Assembly (NCBI GenBank): GCA_034432155.1
Contig: DAOUCP010000034.1
Span: 1 to 32,358 of the forward strand
Reading direction: 5' to 3'
DNA: 32,358 nt
Source: DAOUCP01 sp034432155
Lineage (GTDB): Bacteria > Chloroflexota > Anaerolineae > Epilineales > Epilineaceae
Numbering within the stretch: position 1 is the first letter of the stretch; the number at the start of each line of letters is the position of its first letter. The notes beneath the pieces are model-generated. The model was not told the origin of the DNA and did not search any database. It saw only the letters and a program-made list of their open reading frames with translations. A program made the translations under genes and the position numbers. Of this stretch, positions 30,632 to 32,358 are shown piece by piece.

Positions 30632-30659
30632 TTGCCCGGCGGAACCGCCGGCCTATAAT
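30632..30659 (+). promoter_or_regulatory. Putative rpmH operon promoter with palindromic spacer
   Basis: TTGCCC (30632-30637), a 16-base spacer and a perfect TATAAT (30654-30659). Almost the entire spacer is an inverted repeat: CCGGCGG (30636-30642), AA, CCGCCGG (30645-30651). Transcription would start near 30666, about 29 bases before rpmH. Confidence 0.6.
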
Positions 30660-30694
30660 GAGCCACCGCACTTATCACCCTAGGTAGCTAACGC

Positions 30695-30844
30695 ATGAAG
30701 AGAACATGGCAGCCAAAGAAACGGCGACGGATGCGCAAGCATGGCTTCCGCCAGCGGATGGCTACGGCGGATGGCCGGGCGGTACTCAAGCGTCGACGCC
30801 TACACGGTCGGATCCGCCTGACGGTGCGGCGCTTCCGGAAGTGA
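30695..30844 (+). CDS. rpmH: 50S ribosomal protein L34
   Basis: 49 residues, starting MKRTWQPKKRRRMRKHGFRQ and continuing with the diagnostic DGRAVLKRRRLHGRIRLTV. The family consensus begins MKRTYQPxxRKRxxxHGFRxRMxTxxGRxVLxxRRxKGRxRLxV. A short Arg/Lys tail (RRFRK) follows the usual end, making it a little longer than the typical 44-46. It is very basic and highly expressed in other bacteria, consistent with the near-consensus -10 upstream. First gene of rpmH-rnpA-yidD-yidC-jag, the order normally found near the replication origin; no dnaA is in the window. Confidence 0.96.
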   Translation: MKRTWQPKKRRRMRKHGFRQRMATADGRAVLKRRRLHGRIRLTVRRFRK

Positions 30845-30865
30845 GAGAGCCCGCGGGCTGGTGCG

Positions 30866-31219
30866 ATGCGCCGGGAGCAGCGGCTCGGCTCATCCGGTGA
30901 CTATGAGCGGGTGCGACGAACGGGCCGACGCTGGGCGCATCCGATGCTCATTCTGTGGGCAGCCCCGGGGCAAGCGGGGGACACGCCGACGCGGGTCGGC
31001 GTCACCGTCAGCCGGCGAATCGGGGGAGCGGTGGCCCGCAATCGGGTGCGTCGGCGGGTCCTGGAGAGCGTGCGCTTGGAGCACGAGCGCATCCGACCGG
31101 GCTGGGACCTGGTGTTTGCCGCACGTTCTGGGGCTGCCGAGGCCTCCTTTGCGGCCCTCCGGGCGGCGGTCGTTTGGCTTTTGGAGAAGGCCGGGCTAGG
31201 GGGCGGGGTGGCGGTGTGA
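30866..31219 (+). CDS. rnpA: Ribonuclease P protein component
   Basis: 117 residues. The RNR signature of the RNA-binding helix is present (AVARNRVRRRVLESVR), preceded by a beta sheet (TRVGVTVSRRIGG) and followed by WDLVFAARSGAAEASFAALR. It pairs with RNase P RNA to trim the 5' ends of pre-tRNAs. The ATG at 30866 follows rpmH by 21 bases. Its stop overlaps the GTG of yidD (GTGA), giving translational coupling. The N-terminal LGSSGDYERVRRTGRRW replaces the usual RLxxxxDFxxVxxxGxR. Confidence 0.93.
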   Translation: MRREQRLGSSGDYERVRRTGRRWAHPMLILWAAPGQAGDTPTRVGVTVSRRIGGAVARNRVRRRVLESVRLEHERIRPGWDLVFAARSGAAEASFAALRAAVVWLLEKAGLGGGVAV

Positions 31220-31425
31220 GACAGGTGGTCTTGTTCCTTATCCGGGCCTACCAACGGACGTTGAGCCGCGTTCTGCCCAGCGTCTGCCGCTTCGAACCGC
31301 CGTGCTCGGAATACAGCTACGAGGCGATCGCCAAGTATGGCCTGCTGCGGGGTGGGCGGTTGGCCCTGCGACGGATCGCTCGTTGTCAGCCGCTGGCGCC
31401 GGGCGGGTACGATCCGGTGCCCTAG
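31216..31425 (+). CDS. yidD: Membrane protein insertion efficiency factor YidD
   Basis: 69 residues from GTG 31216, overlapping the rnpA stop as GTGA. The family core is complete: IRAYQRTLSRVLPSVCRFEP, PCSEYSYEAIAKYGLLRGGR and RIARCQPLAPGGYDPVP. The three Cys (CRF, PCS, RCQ) are typical. It assists YidC in inserting inner-membrane proteins and always sits between rnpA and yidC in this order. Confidence 0.95.
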   Translation: MRQVVLFLIRAYQRTLSRVLPSVCRFEPPCSEYSYEAIAKYGLLRGGRLALRRIARCQPLAPGGYDPVP

Positions 31426-31451
31426 CGCATCACGACCCTCGAGGACCAACC

Positions 31452-32294
31452 TTGCATCTTGCGATCTCGAATCCCCTGGTGAAGCCCTTGGAGCAACTGC
31501 TCCTTTGGCTGAATGCCGCCTCCGAGGGCTTGCCCTTGCCGGCGATGGTCTCGTCGTGGGCGGCGGCTCTGATTCTGGTGTCGGTGGTCATCAAGCTGGT
31601 GACCTATCCGCTGACGCTCAGCCAAATGCGATCGATGCGCGGGATGCAGGAGCTCCAGCCCGAACTGAAGGAGCTGCAGGCCCGCTACAAGAACGATCGC
31701 GAGAAGCTGGCACAGGCGCAGATGGAGCTCTACCGCAAACATGGGGTGAGCCCCTTTGGTGGCTGTCTGCCGCTCATCATCCAGATGGTGATTCTCATCG
31801 GCCTCTATAGCGCCATCCAGAATCTGCGGCTGCAGGGGCTGCTCGAGGGCGAGCGGTTTTTCTGGATTCCCAACCTGGCAGGCTGTGAGCCCAGTCCCTT
31901 CTGTCCCACCGAGTCCGGGTTAGGGATTCCGTTTCTGATCATCGTTATGGTGCTGTCCCAGTACGCCTACCAGAAGTTTGCCACCCCGCCCAGCACCGAT
32001 CCGCAGGCGCAGGCGATGAACTCGTCGATGATGCTCATGCCGGTCGTGTTCGGGTTCTTCTTCCTCAAGATGCCGGCGGGGCTGGTGCTGTACTACACGG
32101 CCTTCAACGTCGTCAGCCTGGCGATGCAGGCCGTCATGACGCGGTGGTGGCAGCGCGAGGGGGGACTGACGACGGTGCCCCAGTCATCGCTGGGCGGATC
32201 GACGGCTGGGCCCAGCGAGACGCCCACTCAGGAGGGCGAAGATGTTGGGGAATCACAGCCGATCCGGCGGCGAAGGCGAAAGAAAGTCCGTTGA
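31452..32294 (+). CDS. yidC: Membrane protein insertase YidC/Oxa1
   Basis: 280 residues from TTG 31452, supported by GAGG (31441-31444) seven bases upstream; no in-frame ATG lies before the first helix. Short gram-positive/Oxa1-like form without the large periplasmic domain. Helix 1 (SSWAAALILVSVVIKLVTYP) is followed by the hydrophilic hairpin (SQMRSMRGMQELQPELKELQ ... KLAQAQMELYRKHGVSPFGG), GCLPLIIQMVILIGLYSAI, IPFLIIVMVLSQYAYQ and FGFFFLKMPAGLVLYYTAF. The conserved cytoplasmic-side region and the groove-forming helices are all present. It ends with a basic tail (RRRRRKKVR) that may bind ribosomes. Confidence 0.95.
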   Translation: MHLAISNPLVKPLEQLLLWLNAASEGLPLPAMVSSWAAALILVSVVIKLVTYPLTLSQMRSMRGMQELQPELKELQARYKNDREKLAQAQMELYRKHGVSPFGGCLPLIIQMVILIGLYSAIQNLRLQGLLEGERFFWIPNLAGCEPSPFCPTESGLGIPFLIIVMVLSQYAYQKFATPPSTDPQAQAMNSSMMLMPVVFGFFFLKMPAGLVLYYTAFNVVSLAMQAVMTRWWQREGGLTTVPQSSLGGSTAGPSETPTQEGEDVGESQPIRRRRRKKVR

Positions 32295-32358
32295 GGTCGA
32301 GGCCCGAACGGTCGACGAGGCCATTGCTCGTGGCCTCGTGCGGCTCGGTGGTCTGAGC
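32242..32358 (+). CDS. jag: Jag/KhpB RNA-binding protein, 3' partial
   Basis: 39 codons are visible before the window ends. The ATG at 32242 has AGGAGGG (32230-32236) five bases upstream and overlaps the end of yidC by 53 bases in another frame. The translated start contains the Jag_N signature (KSVEVEARTVDEAIARGLVR), typical of the N-terminal domain that precedes KH and R3H domains. Jag (KhpB) is an RNA-binding protein linked to cell elongation and division, and it normally follows yidC, which supports the call. Confidence 0.88.
   Translation, partial: MLGNHSRSGGEGERKSVEVEARTVDEAIARGLVRLGGLS

Noticed and set aside
30660..30694. Possible DnaA box / origin near rpmH (TTATCACCC)
   Set aside because: Only a partial match to TTATNCACA, single copy, no AT-rich unwinding region, and no dnaA in the window.

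Overview
The window looks like one chromosomal segment of a GC-rich bacterium, most likely a member of the Chloroflexota (Thermomicrobia-like or a neighbouring class). This placement rests on several hints: an ECF sigma factor followed by a DUF5667 protein, secreted proteins with Thr/Pro/Ala 'TATATP'-type linkers and 'LP'-containing C-terminal tails, a PlsY with a GSGRTGGTN motif, and the gene sets atpBEFHAGDC, murA-mbl and rpmH-rnpA-yidD-yidC-jag. No database search was possible, so it is an inference. I see no phage, insertion sequence, CRISPR array, tRNA or rRNA.

Layout. 1-6.6 kb, plus strand: a large secreted SpoIID/amidase cell-wall enzyme (its 5' end lies outside the window), a class I methyltransferase, then an ECF sigma factor overlapping a membrane DUF5667 protein. 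6.6-6.96 kb: a convergent gap that I read as holding a minus-strand structured RNA of about 245 nt, with its own promoter and a strong terminator. 7.0-8.7 kb, minus: plsY and panE. 9.15-15.96 kb, plus: a complete F-type ATP synthase operon (atpB-E-F-H-A-G-D-C) with a delta subunit lacking its usual N-terminal domain, enlarged a and gamma subunits and an AT-rich patch in atpB. 16-17.7 kb, minus: long-form sppA. 17.9-18.5 kb, plus: a conserved protein of unknown function. 18.5-21.5 kb, minus: a thioredoxin-VKOR fusion followed five bases later by a cysteine-containing secreted subtilase. 21.7-23.8 kb, plus: ornithine carbamoyltransferase and carbamate kinase. 23.9-25.1 kb, plus: a membrane-anchored protein of unknown function. 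25.1-27.9 kb, minus: HU, a degenerate tandem repeat, a PCu(A)C-like lipoprotein and a ComM/YifB ATPase. 28.1-30.5 kb, plus: murA and mbl/mreB. 30.6 kb to the end, plus: rpmH (49 codons), rnpA, yidD, yidC and the start of jag.

How the genes work together. The content is mainly core physiology: energy conversion (ATP synthase; carbamate kinase may give substrate-level ATP), cell envelope (MurA, MreB/Mbl, SpoIID-amidase, PlsY, YidC/YidD, SppA), and extracytoplasmic protein maturation (Trx-VKOR with subtilase, PCu(A)C lipoprotein). The most novel signal is the structured RNA between panE and the DUF5667 gene. Next are the truncated ATP synthase delta subunit and the oxidative-folding/protease gene pair.
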